A stretch of DNA of 64,000 nucleotides from Paenibacillus sp. JJ-223 (GCF_927798175.1 NZ_CAKMMP010000012.1:27446-91445), one strand, 5' to 3'; shown: positions 27,501-36,037, counted from the first letter of the stretch. A program made the numbers and translations. The notes: a model not told the origin generated them from the letters alone.

Positions 27501-27638
27501 ACCGGTCACTACGCTTTTCCACGTATACGGCTCACTCGGGGCAGCAGATGTCATTTCAGGCAATGCAGCAAAGGAGCCGGCAGCCAAGGCTACCGCCAAA
27601 CCTGCCATCCGCAGTTTTTTTCCTAAAAACGTTTTCAT
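24555..27638 (-). CDS. Secreted xyloglucanase, GH74 with X2 and CBM3 modules
   Basis: 1027 residues. A Sec signal peptide (KKLRMAGLAVALAAGSFAALP, likely cleaved near the SAA at 31-33) precedes a two-propeller GH74 domain to about residue 750. The catalytic aspartates are recognisable as Asp70 (YARTDIGGAY) and Asp479 (SGLGDVNGF), the same spacing as in characterised GH74 xyloglucanases. Repeated FRSKDGGTTW/YRSTDGGATW units are Asp-box blades. A CBM_X2/X2 module (about 762-865, ISPQTAEFDINADKQ) and a cellulose-binding CBM3 (about 870-1027) follow. It cuts the xyloglucan backbone outside the cell. The ATG has GAGGAGG nine bases upstream. The gene is monocistronic with its own terminator; a cre-like site lies upstream. 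Confidence 0.95.
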   Translation of the reverse strand: MKTFLGKKLRMAGLAVALAAGSFAALPEMTSAAPSEPYTWKSVVTGAGGGFVPGIIFNESEKDLIYARTDIGGAYRWNPENESWIPLTDFVGWDDWNKNGVDALATDPVDPDRVYLAVGTYTNSWDKNNGSILRSTDRGNTWQTTTLPFKVGGNMPGRSMGERLVVDPNDNRILYFGARSGNGLWKSSDYGTTWSKVTSFPNPGTYVQDPANEYQSDIVGLAWITFDKSSGHAGQATQTIYVGVADTAQSIYRSTDGGATWTAVPGQPTGYLPHHGVLDADGSLYITYSNGVGPYDGTKGDVWKLNTSTGAWTNISPIPSSSADNYFGYGGLAVDAQEPGTLMVATLNSWWPDAILFRSKDGGTTWTRIWEFDGYPNRKFRYAQNISAAPWLTFGTTPAPPEVSPKLGWMIGDLEIDPFDSDRMMYGTGATIYGTNNLTNWDNNEKIDISVMAKGVEEMAVLDLVSPPSGAHLVSGLGDVNGFRHDDLDQPPAKMFSSPNYASTESLDFAELNPSTMVRVGKADYAADPNAKSIGLSSDGGTNWYKANAEPAGTAGGGTVAISADGSKLVWSTSDKGVHYSSTGGNSWTASTGIPAQAKVISDRVNPNKFYGFAAGKIYVSVNGGAVFSQTAAAGLPVDGNADLDAVPGVEGELWFAGGNEDGGPYGLWHSTDSGASFVKLSNVEEADSIGFGKAAPGRNSVALYAGAQIDGTRGFFRSDDGGASWVRINDDAHQYARVTTITGDPRIYGRVYLGTNGRGILYADPVGGNNGGGTPPVSHSGISPQTAEFDINADKQADIPVALTLNGNTLASIRNGNHVLVQGSDYTLSGNQVVLSKTYLATLSKGVQSLVFQFSAGNDATLSVTVKDTTQVPLPEGSIRIEMYNGTTAATANSVNPKFKLTNTGTGPLQLADVNIRYYYTIDGEKPLNFFCDWATAGSANVTGTFSALPAAVNGADHVLEIGFAPSAGTLAAGQSTEIQVRFSKTDWTNFTQTDDYSFAAGRTAYENWSKVTGYVSGTLQWGIEP

Positions 27639-27800
27639 TACATTCAGCCTCCTCTACGTTATATTCCAAGCCGATCGTTCATTGGCAATCCAATCTCTCC
27701 CAACCTACCGAACCAGGAAGATTCATGCACGTTCTGAAACGGATATGGCAATGTTCCGTAACTGTCAGTCCTCACCTCCATTCCAATGGATTCTCGATTC

Positions 27801-27814
27801 GTTAAGCGCTTTCA
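27801..27814. promoter_or_regulatory. cre-like site upstream of the xyloglucanase gene
   Basis: gttaagcgctttca, read on the minus strand as tgaaagcgcttaac, matches the CcpA consensus at 12 of 14 positions. It is about 165 bases upstream of the start codon. Confidence 0.45.
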
Positions 27815-28023
27815 TAATCTTGTGTTCGATGACTGAATATGGATATTTTTCTCAATAAATAACATTCGATGGAAATCTTCTTTTACCTTCTGCCTTATTG
27901 CCGTAATTCAACATTTTTTTGGCCACCCGCCATTGACTGATGGTCCGCGCAGCTTTTTCCGTCGATTGGCAATCGCACAACTCATACGCATGGAACTAAA
28001 GGCGATGCTCTTCTCACCCAAAC

Positions 28024-28065
28024 CAAAAAAAATAGACTGAACAGCAAATGCTGGTCAGCCTATTC
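28024..28065 (-). terminator. Terminator of the esterase/lactonase operon
   Basis: On the minus strand aataggctgaccagca pairs with tgctgttcagtctatt, followed by a run of eight T. It is about 120 bases past the lactonase-like gene. Confidence 0.88.
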
Positions 28066-28187
28066 AGATCCAGGACATCATGGTTGTCGCCATGCTAAAC
28101 CCGGTCTGCTTCCATCCCGCGTTACGCGGTGATCATTCTGTGTTCCGCGGTATCGGTACAAGCCATTCCATCAGGGGCAACTCCATC

Positions 28188-29075
28188 TTACGCTCCATTC
28201 CGTTTGCCGTATGCATGTGTTTCCTGCCCCTTAACGCCTGGCCGAACAACAAAGACGGAGCCTGCATCCGGCGTTTCTTGCAGCCGTTCCTCACGAATTC
28301 CGGTTCGGGCAGTCGTTATGTACAGGTCTTCGAGGTTTTCTCCGCCGAAACAGCAGGAGGTCACTTGGTCCGCTGGCACATCGATTCGCTGCAGAAGTTC
28401 TCCCGTGTCCGGATTCCAGCGGGTCACGCAGCCTCCGCCCCAATGGGCTACCCATAACATGCCTTCGGCGTCCACGGTCATGCCATCCGGGAACCCCAAT
28501 GCTTCCGGCACCTCGATGAGGGTTGTCCGGTTCCTTAACGTCCCGCTCGTCAGGTCGAAATCAAAACGATCGATGCAACGCGTCGGCGTATCGATATAAT
28601 ACATCGCCGTCCGATCCGTGCTCCAACCGAGCCCATTGGAAGTCGAGACTCCCTTCACCCATGTGCGTACAGGCTGGCCTTCTTCCAGACAATACAATGC
28701 ACCTGTTCCGCTTTCGTTTCGCATGCTCATCGTGCCTGCCCAGAAGCGGCCGTGAGCATCGCATTTGCCATCATTGAAGCGGTTTCCATCCAATCCCTGC
28801 TCGGGATCTTCAATGAGCTGCAATCGGCCTGTGCGCAAATGAAACGCATGGAACCCGCTGCGCAGCGCCACCATAACCTCGTCGCCTTGATAAGGAACCA
28901 CCGCGCCGACATGCTGTCCTACGTCGAATGCCTCGTCCAGTCCTGTAGCCGGGTCATACGCATGCACCTTGAAGCCTTCGATATCCACCCATAACAAACG
29001 GCCGTTCTCCGCGTCCCAGCTCGGACCTTCGCCCAACAAGGCCGGTACTCGTATTGCAACGTTCACGTTACTCAT
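28188..29075 (-). CDS. SMP-30/gluconolactonase-like six-bladed propeller protein
   Basis: 295 residues. Typical family landmarks are LLGEGPSWDAENGRLLWVDI near the start (first metal-ligand Glu), NRFNDGKCDAHGRFWAGTM (Asn/Asp ligands) and FPDGMTVDAEGMLWVAHWGGG. Characterised members are calcium- or zinc-dependent sugar-acid lactonases. No signal peptide, so cytoplasmic. It is the last gene of a minus-strand group with two esterases; the group may process oxidised or acetylated plant sugars. The exact substrate cannot be read from sequence. Confidence 0.88.
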   Translation of the reverse strand: MSNVNVAIRVPALLGEGPSWDAENGRLLWVDIEGFKVHAYDPATGLDEAFDVGQHVGAVVPYQGDEVMVALRSGFHAFHLRTGRLQLIEDPEQGLDGNRFNDGKCDAHGRFWAGTMSMRNESGTGALYCLEEGQPVRTWVKGVSTSNGLGWSTDRTAMYYIDTPTRCIDRFDFDLTSGTLRNRTTLIEVPEALGFPDGMTVDAEGMLWVAHWGGGCVTRWNPDTGELLQRIDVPADQVTSCCFGGENLEDLYITTARTGIREERLQETPDAGSVFVVRPGVKGQETHAYGKRNGA

Positions 29076-29207
29076 GCAATCACGTCCTTTTGGATATTGT
29101 TGAATTTGCCAGATATGCTTGGGGATGAAACCAGCGCAGCATGGCGAGCAAACATTGCCGCGGCAAATCGCCGGCTGCCCGACAACGCCTCGCTTCGTTC
29201 ATTGTTG

Positions 29208-29870
29208 TTACGCTTTCGGCGCGCCCGACCATTCGAAACCGATCCCATCCAAAAATGCCTTGGACAAAATCATGTGTCCCGTCGCATCCGGATGAACCCG
29301 GTCATGCGTGAGCACCGACGTGTAGAAATGGTCCCAGAACGGCGCAAACGCAGCCTGCGTGTCCACGAATACGGCGTCGTATTCGCTCGCGATCCGGCGA
29401 ACGGCCTCTCCGTAAAGATCCATCGTTGCCCGCATCGGATCTTCCGGATTGGCTTCCAGGTAATACGGTGTCATGAGCACAAGCCCCTTCAAAGACGGAC
29501 GTACGGATGCAACAAGCTCGCGCAGCGTGTTTTCGTACTCCTCCAGGAAGACATGCGGTTCATCGGATATCGGATGGTCGAACTGGCGCCAAACGTCGTT
29601 AATGCCGATCATGATGGACAACCAGTCCGGCTTCAGGTCCAGGACGTCGCGGTCCCAACGGTGCTTCAAGTCGCGTACCGTATTTCCGCTCGTTCCCACG
29701 TTCCGAACACGCAGCATCAATTCCGGATAGATGGAGCGCAGCAGTGCGTAAACCTGGGCCACATAACCGTGACCGAGTCCATGGCTGCCCTCTCCTACCG
29801 GATGCTGGCGGCCGCAATCCGTGATGGAATCGCCGATAAAAAGCAATGTATCGTTTTTTTGCAGTTTCAT
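29208..29870 (-). CDS. SGNH/GDSL-type esterase
   Basis: 220 residues. I chose the ATG at 29868-29870, which has AAGGAGAT six bases upstream. Catalytic Ser15 is in LLFIGDSITDCG; the Gly/Asn blocks (NVGTSGN, IGINDVW) and the C-terminal DRVHPDATGH with catalytic Asp/His are present. No signal peptide. Close relatives in Paenibacillus-type genomes act on acetylated oligosaccharides, including xylo-oligosaccharides and perhaps xyloglucan galactosyl acetates; that substrate is inferred from context. Confidence 0.9.
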   Translation of the reverse strand: MKLQKNDTLLFIGDSITDCGRQHPVGEGSHGLGHGYVAQVYALLRSIYPELMLRVRNVGTSGNTVRDLKHRWDRDVLDLKPDWLSIMIGINDVWRQFDHPISDEPHVFLEEYENTLRELVASVRPSLKGLVLMTPYYLEANPEDPMRATMDLYGEAVRRIASEYDAVFVDTQAAFAPFWDHFYTSVLTHDRVHPDATGHMILSKAFLDGIGFEWSGAPKA

Positions 29871-29927
29871 TTTGACATCTCCTTCGCGCCCATGGCATTC
29901 ATAAAGGTGCAAGCCTGTCCGGCAGCA

Positions 29928-30725
29928 TTACCAGCCTTGGTTTTTAAGCCAAGTCAGGCACAGGTCCGCCCATACGCGGACAGCAGGCATGTCATCGGCA
30001 AGCCCCAGGCCGTGAGAGCCTTTTTCAAAGACATGCAGTTCATACGGAATCCCGTGCTCCGCAAGAGCCAGAGCGAAACGCAAACTGTTCTCTGCCGGAA
30101 CAAGCCCATCTTCGCTGGTATGCCACAGGAAAGCTGGCGGAGCATCGGCCTTAACCTGTTTTTCCGCGCTGTACGCCGTAATCAATGCTTCGGATGCATC
30201 CGCTCCAAGAAGGTTTTCCCGCGATCCGGCGTGGCCGTAATGGCCCATGGTGATGACCGGATAGCAAAGAATGATGCGGTCCGGACGGGAGCTCACACGC
30301 TCCACCGGATCTTCATGGTCCGGTTGCCCCGGATCGTAAGCCGTTCCAAGCATGGCCGTCAAATGTCCTCCGGCCGAGAAGCCGAGCACGGCAATTTTGG
30401 AAGGATCGATGCCGTACTGATCCGCATGTGCGCGGACGTGGCGAATCGCGCGTTGTCCATCGCTCAGCGGTGCCGGCTGCTGATGCGGAGCAACGCGGTA
30501 TTTCAGTACAAATGCGCTGATTCCTGCACGATTCAGAAGTTCGGCGATCGGTGCGCCTTCATGGTCGGCCAGAAAGCCGTAACCTCCTCCGGGGCACACG
30601 ATGACAGCGCTATCGGACCCAGGCTGGATAAACGGAATCAAATGCGGCATTTCCTCTTCGCGACCCTGGGCCGCATGCGGCGCAGCGCCATCCCACAATG
30701 GTATCGTCTGTGTCAAATCAATCAT
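29928..30725 (-). CDS. Alpha/beta hydrolase, acetyl-esterase-like
   Basis: 265 residues. The oxyanion-hole loop is CPGGGYG (44-50), the nucleophile elbow is GFSAGG with Ser117, and the acid and histidine lie in TSEDGLVP and KGSHGLG. This is the BD-FAE/acetylxylan-esterase-like group. No signal peptide. The ATG at 30723-30725 directly abuts its GAGAGG site; the TTG three codons later has better spacing and may be the real start. It is first in the operon with the SGNH esterase and the SMP-30 protein. Confidence 0.88.
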   Translation of the reverse strand: MIDLTQTIPLWDGAAPHAAQGREEEMPHLIPFIQPGSDSAVIVCPGGGYGFLADHEGAPIAELLNRAGISAFVLKYRVAPHQQPAPLSDGQRAIRHVRAHADQYGIDPSKIAVLGFSAGGHLTAMLGTAYDPGQPDHEDPVERVSSRPDRIILCYPVITMGHYGHAGSRENLLGADASEALITAYSAEKQVKADAPPAFLWHTSEDGLVPAENSLRFALALAEHGIPYELHVFEKGSHGLGLADDMPAVRVWADLCLTWLKNQGW

Positions 30726-30917
30726 CCTCTCTTCTGCTAACGGACGCTAAGCGTCCGCCTGCGCTTCTCCCATTTCCAAAGAATCGATATCATCATAACG
30801 GCAATGACAGCCGTGTAGCAATATCAGACTGGCATGAGTGTTGTTCACTTTGTAACAGCTTACAGGAAAATCGGCCCTCTCGACAATCCCCCTTCTCACA
30901 CCCATACCCGTAGCATA

Positions 30918-31751
30918 TCAGTACAACGTTCGAAACTGCTCCGGGGTTACTCCTTCGATGCGCCGGAACGTTGCCACGAAATGGCTGACATCCCGAAACC
31001 CCACTTTCGCCGCCGTTTCCTTGATGGTCAGCTTGGTATCACCCGTCAACCATTCTTTCGATTTGCGGATGCGGAGCAGGATGAAATAGCTGTACGCGGT
31101 CATGCCGAAGGATTGTTTGAACAGCGTATTCAGATGCCTTGGCGAAATGCCCGGAATCGCCGCCATCTGTTCCAGCCCGATGTCGGGATCGGCATAGTGC
31201 TGCTCCATGAATGCGATCAGCGGGGCCAGCCGTTCCACCGCATGCGAGATCGATGAGCGGCTGCCGGTCATGCCGTGTTTTTTGAGCAAAATCAAAAATC
31301 GGTACATGTCCGCCGACGCCTCCAGCCCGGACAAATCCTGGTCGCTGCCGATGGACGCCAGCACCTCCCGTCCGTAGTGCTCCAGCGGGCTGTTCAGCTC
31401 CCACTGATGCAGCGCCGGTTCGCCCAGGCCCAGCGCCTCCGTGATCGCTGGGCACTGGGAGCCGCTGAACGTGATGTACAGCGTCTCCCATCGTCCCTGA
31501 GACCGCACGTATTCATGAGGAACGTTGGGCGGGAGAAGAATGCCCGAACCTTCCGCCAGAACGACCGTAGAACCCGCAAACTTGAATTTGCCTGCCCCTT
31601 TCACCGTCTGAAGCCAATGGTAGCAAGGATATCCGGCAGGCCTTGTCACATTTTCCTGGTTGCCATTGTAACCGATACTCTCAATGTATAAGGGCAAGGG
31701 CTGGTCCCTTGACGTCATGAAATACCGCTGATGCTGCGGTGAAATCAACAT
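30918..31751 (-). CDS. AraC-family regulator with cupin sensor, divergent from GH42
   Basis: 277 residues from the ATG at 31749-31751, which has GAGAGGAGG upstream. The N-terminal half is an AraC-type cupin (GSGILLPPNVPHEY near residue 80); the C-terminal half has the double HTH (IGLEQMAAIPGISPRHLNTLFKQ region and IKETAAKVGFRDVSHFVATF). It is divergent from the GH42 beta-galactosidase, with a 131-base A/T-rich shared promoter region, so it probably activates that gene and possibly the esterase operon behind it. Confidence 0.9.
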   Translation of the reverse strand: MLISPQHQRYFMTSRDQPLPLYIESIGYNGNQENVTRPAGYPCYHWLQTVKGAGKFKFAGSTVVLAEGSGILLPPNVPHEYVRSQGRWETLYITFSGSQCPAITEALGLGEPALHQWELNSPLEHYGREVLASIGSDQDLSGLEASADMYRFLILLKKHGMTGSRSSISHAVERLAPLIAFMEQHYADPDIGLEQMAAIPGISPRHLNTLFKQSFGMTAYSYFILLRIRKSKEWLTGDTKLTIKETAAKVGFRDVSHFVATFRRIEGVTPEQFRTLY

Positions 31752-31882
31752 ATGGTGCCTCCTCTCGGTTCGCCCTCGGAATTGTATTTCCATATTCTTA
31801 TATCCTTCAATACTTTTCTTATATTTTAATAGTTTTAGGATTCAAATAATATAGAATTATTCTTATACAAGAGGTGGGCATC

Positions 31883-33910
31883 ATGATCAGCGGCAAACTG
31901 CCTAAAATTTTCTATGGCGGTGACTACAATCCCGAACAGTGGGACCACGAGACACATTTGGAAGACCTGCGCATGTTCAATCTGGCCGGCATCGACATCG
32001 CCACGGTCAACGTATTTTCCTGGGCATTGATTCAGCCTGACGAGGTGACCTACGATTTCGAGGGCCTTGACCGGATCATTAACAGCCTGTATGAAAAAGG
32101 CATATATATTTGCCTGGCTACAAGCACTGCGGCACACCCGGCATGGATGGCCAAACGTTACCCCGACGTGCTGCGCGTGGATGCGGATGGACGCAAGCGC
32201 AAATTCGGCGGACGACACAACTCCTGCCCGAACAGCCCCACGTACCGCAAATATTCCGAGAAAATCGCGGACAAACTGGCCGAGCGTTACAAGGATCATC
32301 CCGCCGTGCTCGTATGGCATGTCTCCAACGAATACGGCGGCGACTGCTACTGCGACAACTGCGAGAAGGCGTTCCGCGTATGGCTGAAGCAGCGTTATTC
32401 CACCCTGGACCATCTGAACAAAGCCTGGAACACCAACTTCTGGGGCCATACGTTCTATGATTGGGACGAAATCGTGCTGCCAAGCAATCTGAGCGAGCAT
32501 TGGGGCGAGAATAACTCTACGTTCCAGGGCATCTCGCTGGATTATTCGCGTTTTAACTCCGACAGCATGCTTGACTGTTATCGCTTGGAATACGACGCCA
32601 TCAAGAAACATGTACCGGATTCCGTCGTTACGACCAATCTGATGGGCTTTTTCAAACAGCTCGATTATTTCAAGTGGGCAAAATACATGGATATCGTATC
32701 CTGGGACAGCTATCCCGGCCTGGCCACGCCGGTCAGCTTCACGGCCATGGCCCATGACCTGATGCGCGGCCTGAAGGACGGCCAGCCGTTCATGCTGATG
32801 GAGCAGACGCCAAGCCAGCAGAACTGGCAGCCGTACAACTCCCTGAAACGCCCCGGCGTCATGCGCCTGTGGAGTTATCAGACGGTAGCCCACGGCGCGG
32901 ATACGATCATGTTCTTCCAGCTTCGCCGTTCGATTGGAGCCTGCGAGAAATATCACGGCGCAGTCATTGAACACGTCGGTCACGAGAACACGCGCGTATT
33001 CCGCGAGGTTTCACAGCTGGGGCAGGAACTGCAGATGCTGGGCGACACCACTTTGGATGCCACCGTCGAGTCCAAAGTGGCCATCGTATTCGACTGGGAC
33101 AACTGGTGGGCTATCGAAAAATCAAGCGGACCTACCGTTGCGCTAAAATACGTCGACCAGATCCACAAATACTATGCGGCCTTCTTCCGCCGCAACATCC
33201 AGGTGGACATCGTCAGCGTCGACGCTGACCTCGGCAAATACGACATCGTGCTTGCCCCGGTGCTCTATATGGTCAAGCCGGGTTTTGCCGAAAAGCTGGA
33301 ACGGTTCGTGGCTGCCGGTGGCACATTCCTGACCACGTTCTTCAGCGGCATCGTGAACGAGCACGATCTCGTAACCACCGGAGGTTACCCGGGCGAGCTG
33401 CGCAAGCTGCTTGGCATCTGGGTCGAAGAAATCGACGCACTGCTGCCTGAGCAGAAAAACCGCATCGTCGTCGAGGCCGCTTCCGGCCTGCTGCAAGAGG
33501 AATATGAATGCGGCATGCTGTGCGATTTGCTGCACAGCGAAGGTGCCGACATCATCGCCAGGTACGGCGACGATTTCTATGCAGGCATGCCTGCCGTTAC
33601 CCGCAACACCTTTGGCAAAGGAGAGGCATGGTACGTAGCTACGGATCCGGAGGAACGTTTCCTGGATGCATTGCTGGGCAAAATAGCCGCGGACAATAAC
33701 GTTGAATCCTTGTTGGAGACCCCGGACGGCGTTGAGGTTAGTGCCCGTACTAAAGACGGCAAATCGTTCTTGTTTGTCATGAATCATAATGCTTCCCTGC
33801 AGACCTACGATCTCGGCGAAGAAACGGCTTATGAGCTGCTGACGAAACGCAAGCTTTCCGGCAAGGTCGAAATTGCCGGTCGTGACGTACATTTGCTGCA
33901 AAGGGGATAA
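31883..33910 (+). CDS. Beta-galactosidase, GH42
   Basis: 675 residues, the normal size for GH42. The acid/base is Glu150 in WHVSNEYGG and the nucleophile is Glu307 in MLMEQTPS. Cys115, Cys155, Cys157 and Cys160 match the zinc cluster of the GH42 barrel (YGGDCYCDNCEKAF). The ATG at 31883 has GAGGTG six bases upstream; an in-frame GTG at 31874 lies inside that site. No signal peptide: it works on short imported galactosides such as galactan or arabinogalactan oligosaccharides. It is monocistronic and divergent from an AraC regulator. Confidence 0.96.
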   Translation: MISGKLPKIFYGGDYNPEQWDHETHLEDLRMFNLAGIDIATVNVFSWALIQPDEVTYDFEGLDRIINSLYEKGIYICLATSTAAHPAWMAKRYPDVLRVDADGRKRKFGGRHNSCPNSPTYRKYSEKIADKLAERYKDHPAVLVWHVSNEYGGDCYCDNCEKAFRVWLKQRYSTLDHLNKAWNTNFWGHTFYDWDEIVLPSNLSEHWGENNSTFQGISLDYSRFNSDSMLDCYRLEYDAIKKHVPDSVVTTNLMGFFKQLDYFKWAKYMDIVSWDSYPGLATPVSFTAMAHDLMRGLKDGQPFMLMEQTPSQQNWQPYNSLKRPGVMRLWSYQTVAHGADTIMFFQLRRSIGACEKYHGAVIEHVGHENTRVFREVSQLGQELQMLGDTTLDATVESKVAIVFDWDNWWAIEKSSGPTVALKYVDQIHKYYAAFFRRNIQVDIVSVDADLGKYDIVLAPVLYMVKPGFAEKLERFVAAGGTFLTTFFSGIVNEHDLVTTGGYPGELRKLLGIWVEEIDALLPEQKNRIVVEAASGLLQEEYECGMLCDLLHSEGADIIARYGDDFYAGMPAVTRNTFGKGEAWYVATDPEERFLDALLGKIAADNNVESLLETPDGVEVSARTKDGKSFLFVMNHNASLQTYDLGEETAYELLTKRKLSGKVEIAGRDVHLLQRG

Positions 33911-34037
33911 ACCCGGTGGATAAGATACAAACTGTTACAATCCGGCCCTTTGGATCCGAGTAATCCTGCCAACTAATCTGGTTTTCGCTCCTCCTGTTTC
34001 ATAAGAAAGGGGATTTATATCTGCAATCCGCTACTTT

Positions 34038-34069
34038 CCGTATCCGTTTAGACGGATACGGTTTTTTTT
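34038..34069 (+). terminator. Terminator of the GH42 gene
   Basis: ccgtatccgt pairs perfectly with acggatacgg around a short loop, followed by eight or nine T. Confidence 0.93.
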
Positions 34070-34219
34070 ACCAGCAGAGCCGACCGGCAAGTCAGAAGGA
34101 AAAAAGTTCTCCCGAAGCGAATTGGACGAGACAACACTTATCGCCACCTGCCGGAAAGCGTTTAAATACCTGACGATTCCAAGAATCATTGCATTTTTAA
34201 ACAAAAGCCTTGTCCCATT

Positions 34220-34240
34220 AGTGACATGCAAGCTGTCACT
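34220..34240. promoter_or_regulatory. Candidate operator of the WYL regulator
   Basis: agtgaca (34220-34226) and tgtcact (34234-34240) form a perfect 7-bp inverted repeat with a 7-base spacer, immediately upstream of the -10-like TACAAT at 34251. This fits autoregulation by a dimeric HTH protein. Confidence 0.6.
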
Positions 34241-34314
34241 GATCTGCTGTTACAATGGCTTTGCACCATCATCCTTTCCGGCGGCGGCGCAACCCTCGAA
34301 ACGGAGTGGCTGAC

Positions 34315-35286
34315 ATGAACAAGATAAACCGGCTGGCTGCCATTGTGATGGCATTGCAGCAAGGTCATGAAACGGCGCATTCATTGGCAGAAAAATTTGA
34401 AGTGTCCCGCCGTACCATTTTGCGTGATATTCAGTCCCTGTCAGAAATGAATGTGCCCATTATCGCCATTTCCGGCCCGGGGGGCGGCTTCAGGCTCATG
34501 GACGGTTATGTGCTTCCCCCATTGCAATTGGACCCGGACGAAGCCGCTACGCTTATATTTGCGCTTGAAGGACTGAGTCATTATGCAGACACTCCTTTTC
34601 AGGAAAAACGCTGGACGCTGATCGATAAAATCAAGAGCATTATCCCGGACGAGGTCATGAATCGGATCCATCCGATGCTCAAACAACTGCAGCATCATGT
34701 ACCGCAACGCCAGTACAGCCTTCAGCATCTGGAGCCCCTTCTTGCCTGCATCCCCGAGCAAGGCTGGCTATCCATTCTTTATCGCTCTGCCTCACGCCAG
34801 CGCTGGCTGCAGATCCATCCGAAACGTTTATATGCTTCTGCCGGCTTTTGGTACTGCGATGCCTATTCCGAGGAACATGGAGAAGTTCGTCTGTTCCGGG
34901 TCGACCGCATCATGGAAGCCCGCAGCATCGAAAAGAGCAAATGGCCGCAATTGAACGAATCGGTTCGCGAACACCTGGCCCTGGCGCGTCCGCCAGAAGG
35001 ACTGGACATTCCCATTCGGGCCCACTTGAGCTATAGAGCCATGATTGAAGCCGAGCAGGACGAACATATCGGCGAACGCATGACGGAAATCACTCCGGAT
35101 CTATGGGAACTCGCGTTTCACTGCCCTCCCTCGGAATGGGACTGGGCCGTTCGTTTCTTTTACCGCCTGGGCAGGGAAGCCGAAGTGCTGGAGCCGGAAA
35201 AACTTCGGGAGGAGATCAAGCGTCAGGCCGAGGAGGTTTGCTGCATGTACCAATCTTCCAGCCGGAGTGGATGTACATCCCCTTAA
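34315..35286 (+). CDS. WYL-domain transcriptional regulator (YafY/DeoR-type HTH)
   Basis: 323 residues from the ATG at 34315, with GGAG eight bases upstream. The N-terminal HTH_11 domain is visible (HSLAEKFEVSRRTILRDIQSLSEM), then GPGGGFRLMDGYVLPPLQLDPDEA, and a WYL domain in the middle (WLQIHPKRLYASAGFWYCDAY). WYL domains bind ligands, in some cases single-stranded DNA. The start of the AlkZ-related gene follows 19 bases after the stop, so the two are co-transcribed. A palindromic candidate operator lies upstream. Confidence 0.92.
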   Translation: MNKINRLAAIVMALQQGHETAHSLAEKFEVSRRTILRDIQSLSEMNVPIIAISGPGGGFRLMDGYVLPPLQLDPDEAATLIFALEGLSHYADTPFQEKRWTLIDKIKSIIPDEVMNRIHPMLKQLQHHVPQRQYSLQHLEPLLACIPEQGWLSILYRSASRQRWLQIHPKRLYASAGFWYCDAYSEEHGEVRLFRVDRIMEARSIEKSKWPQLNESVREHLALARPPEGLDIPIRAHLSYRAMIEAEQDEHIGERMTEITPDLWELAFHCPPSEWDWAVRFFYRLGREAEVLEPEKLREEIKRQAEEVCCMYQSSSRSGCTSP

Positions 35287-35305
35287 TGAGGAGAATGACG
35301 AAATC

Positions 35306-35989
35306 ATGATCAATGAACCATTGGTAACGTTTGAGGAAGCTGTTTTACGAATCGCACAGGCCGGCATATTGCCGCTGGCTCCGCTTTTTCCCGAATACCC
35401 GTCCCTATCCTCGTTGACGCCCAAGGAAAACTGGCACCGGGACACAGAGCTCGACCCCTGGTTATGGCGCTCCAGACTGGCGGAGGAAGGCATTGCGGCT
35501 TACGGAAAATTCGTGAAAAAGAAAGCCGTACTGGTCTCCCGTGAATGTTTTCCCTGGTTTCATCGCATACTGGCCGGCACCGATTCCGTCACAGAGCAGT
35601 ATGATGCCGGTAAGTTATCCCGCGAAGCGCTGAGGCTCTACGAATTGATCGAAAACAAAGAGGGGATCGATGGCAGGACATTGAGGTCGCAAGCAAACTT
35701 GCGGGCCAAAGAAGACAAAAAAGCGTTCGATCAAGGGCTGCTTGACCTTCAAAGCAAAACAGCCATCGTCATCAGCGGCACCAAGGAAAAGGAAGGGCTT
35801 GCCGAAGGCAAAGCTGCCTGGAACAGCTCGGCTTACGAAACAACCCGGCACTGGATGGAGCGGCAGGGGATCAAGCCTTTCGAAGGCAGTATAGATGAAG
35901 CACGTTCCCTGCTGCTCTGCAAGCTTGAAGCCCATACTTCACCGGCGGCCCTCTCGAAAATGAAAAAAGCCTTGATCGACGTCGTTTAA
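35306..35989 (+). CDS. AlkZ-related protein of unknown function
   Basis: 227 residues. The sequence (WHRDTELDPWLWRSRLAEEGIAAYGKFVKKKAVLVSRECF, read in parts) resembles AlkZ-related proteins that often sit next to WYL regulators; AlkZ/YcaQ enzymes are HTH-type DNA glycosylases, but this protein is shorter and I cannot identify a catalytic QxQ or QxD motif. The ATG at 35306 is 12 bases after AGGAG, rather far. Function is therefore open: a DNA-repair or nucleic-acid-binding role controlled by the WYL regulator is only an inference. Confidence 0.65.
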   Translation: MINEPLVTFEEAVLRIAQAGILPLAPLFPEYPSLSSLTPKENWHRDTELDPWLWRSRLAEEGIAAYGKFVKKKAVLVSRECFPWFHRILAGTDSVTEQYDAGKLSREALRLYELIENKEGIDGRTLRSQANLRAKEDKKAFDQGLLDLQSKTAIVISGTKEKEGLAEGKAAWNSSAYETTRHWMERQGIKPFEGSIDEARSLLLCKLEAHTSPAALSKMKKALIDVV

Positions 35990-36001
35990 TGCAGACGAAA
36001 T

Positions 36002-36034
36002 CCCGGAGCAGCCTTGCCTGCCCCGGGTTTTTTT
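36002..36034 (+). terminator. Terminator of the WYL/AlkZ-related operon
   Basis: cccggagca pairs with tgccccggg around a short loop and is followed by eight T. Confidence 0.92.
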
Positions 36035-36037
36035 GAT

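Larger units (their letters stand above)
27639..28187. other. Intergenic region upstream of the xyloglucanase gene
   Basis: 549 bases. It holds the xyloglucanase promoter region with a cre-like site (27801-27814) and the terminator of the following operon (28024-28065). Short open frames such as 27548-27805 have no support. Confidence 0.55.
33911..34314. other. Intergenic region between GH42 and the WYL regulator
   Basis: It contains the GH42 terminator (34038-34069) and the promoter region of the WYL regulator, with a perfect inverted repeat at 34220-34240 and a TACAAT -10-like box at 34251-34256. No gene seen. Confidence 0.6.

Noticed and set aside
29097..30740. Plus-strand frame of 547 codons opposite the two esterase genes
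   Set aside because: Both esterases have complete catalytic motifs on the other strand; this long frame reflects codon bias of high-GC genes.
31835..32983. Minus-strand frame of 382 codons opposite GH42
   Set aside because: Antisense to a GH42 gene with intact active site and ribosome binding site; no domain recognised.
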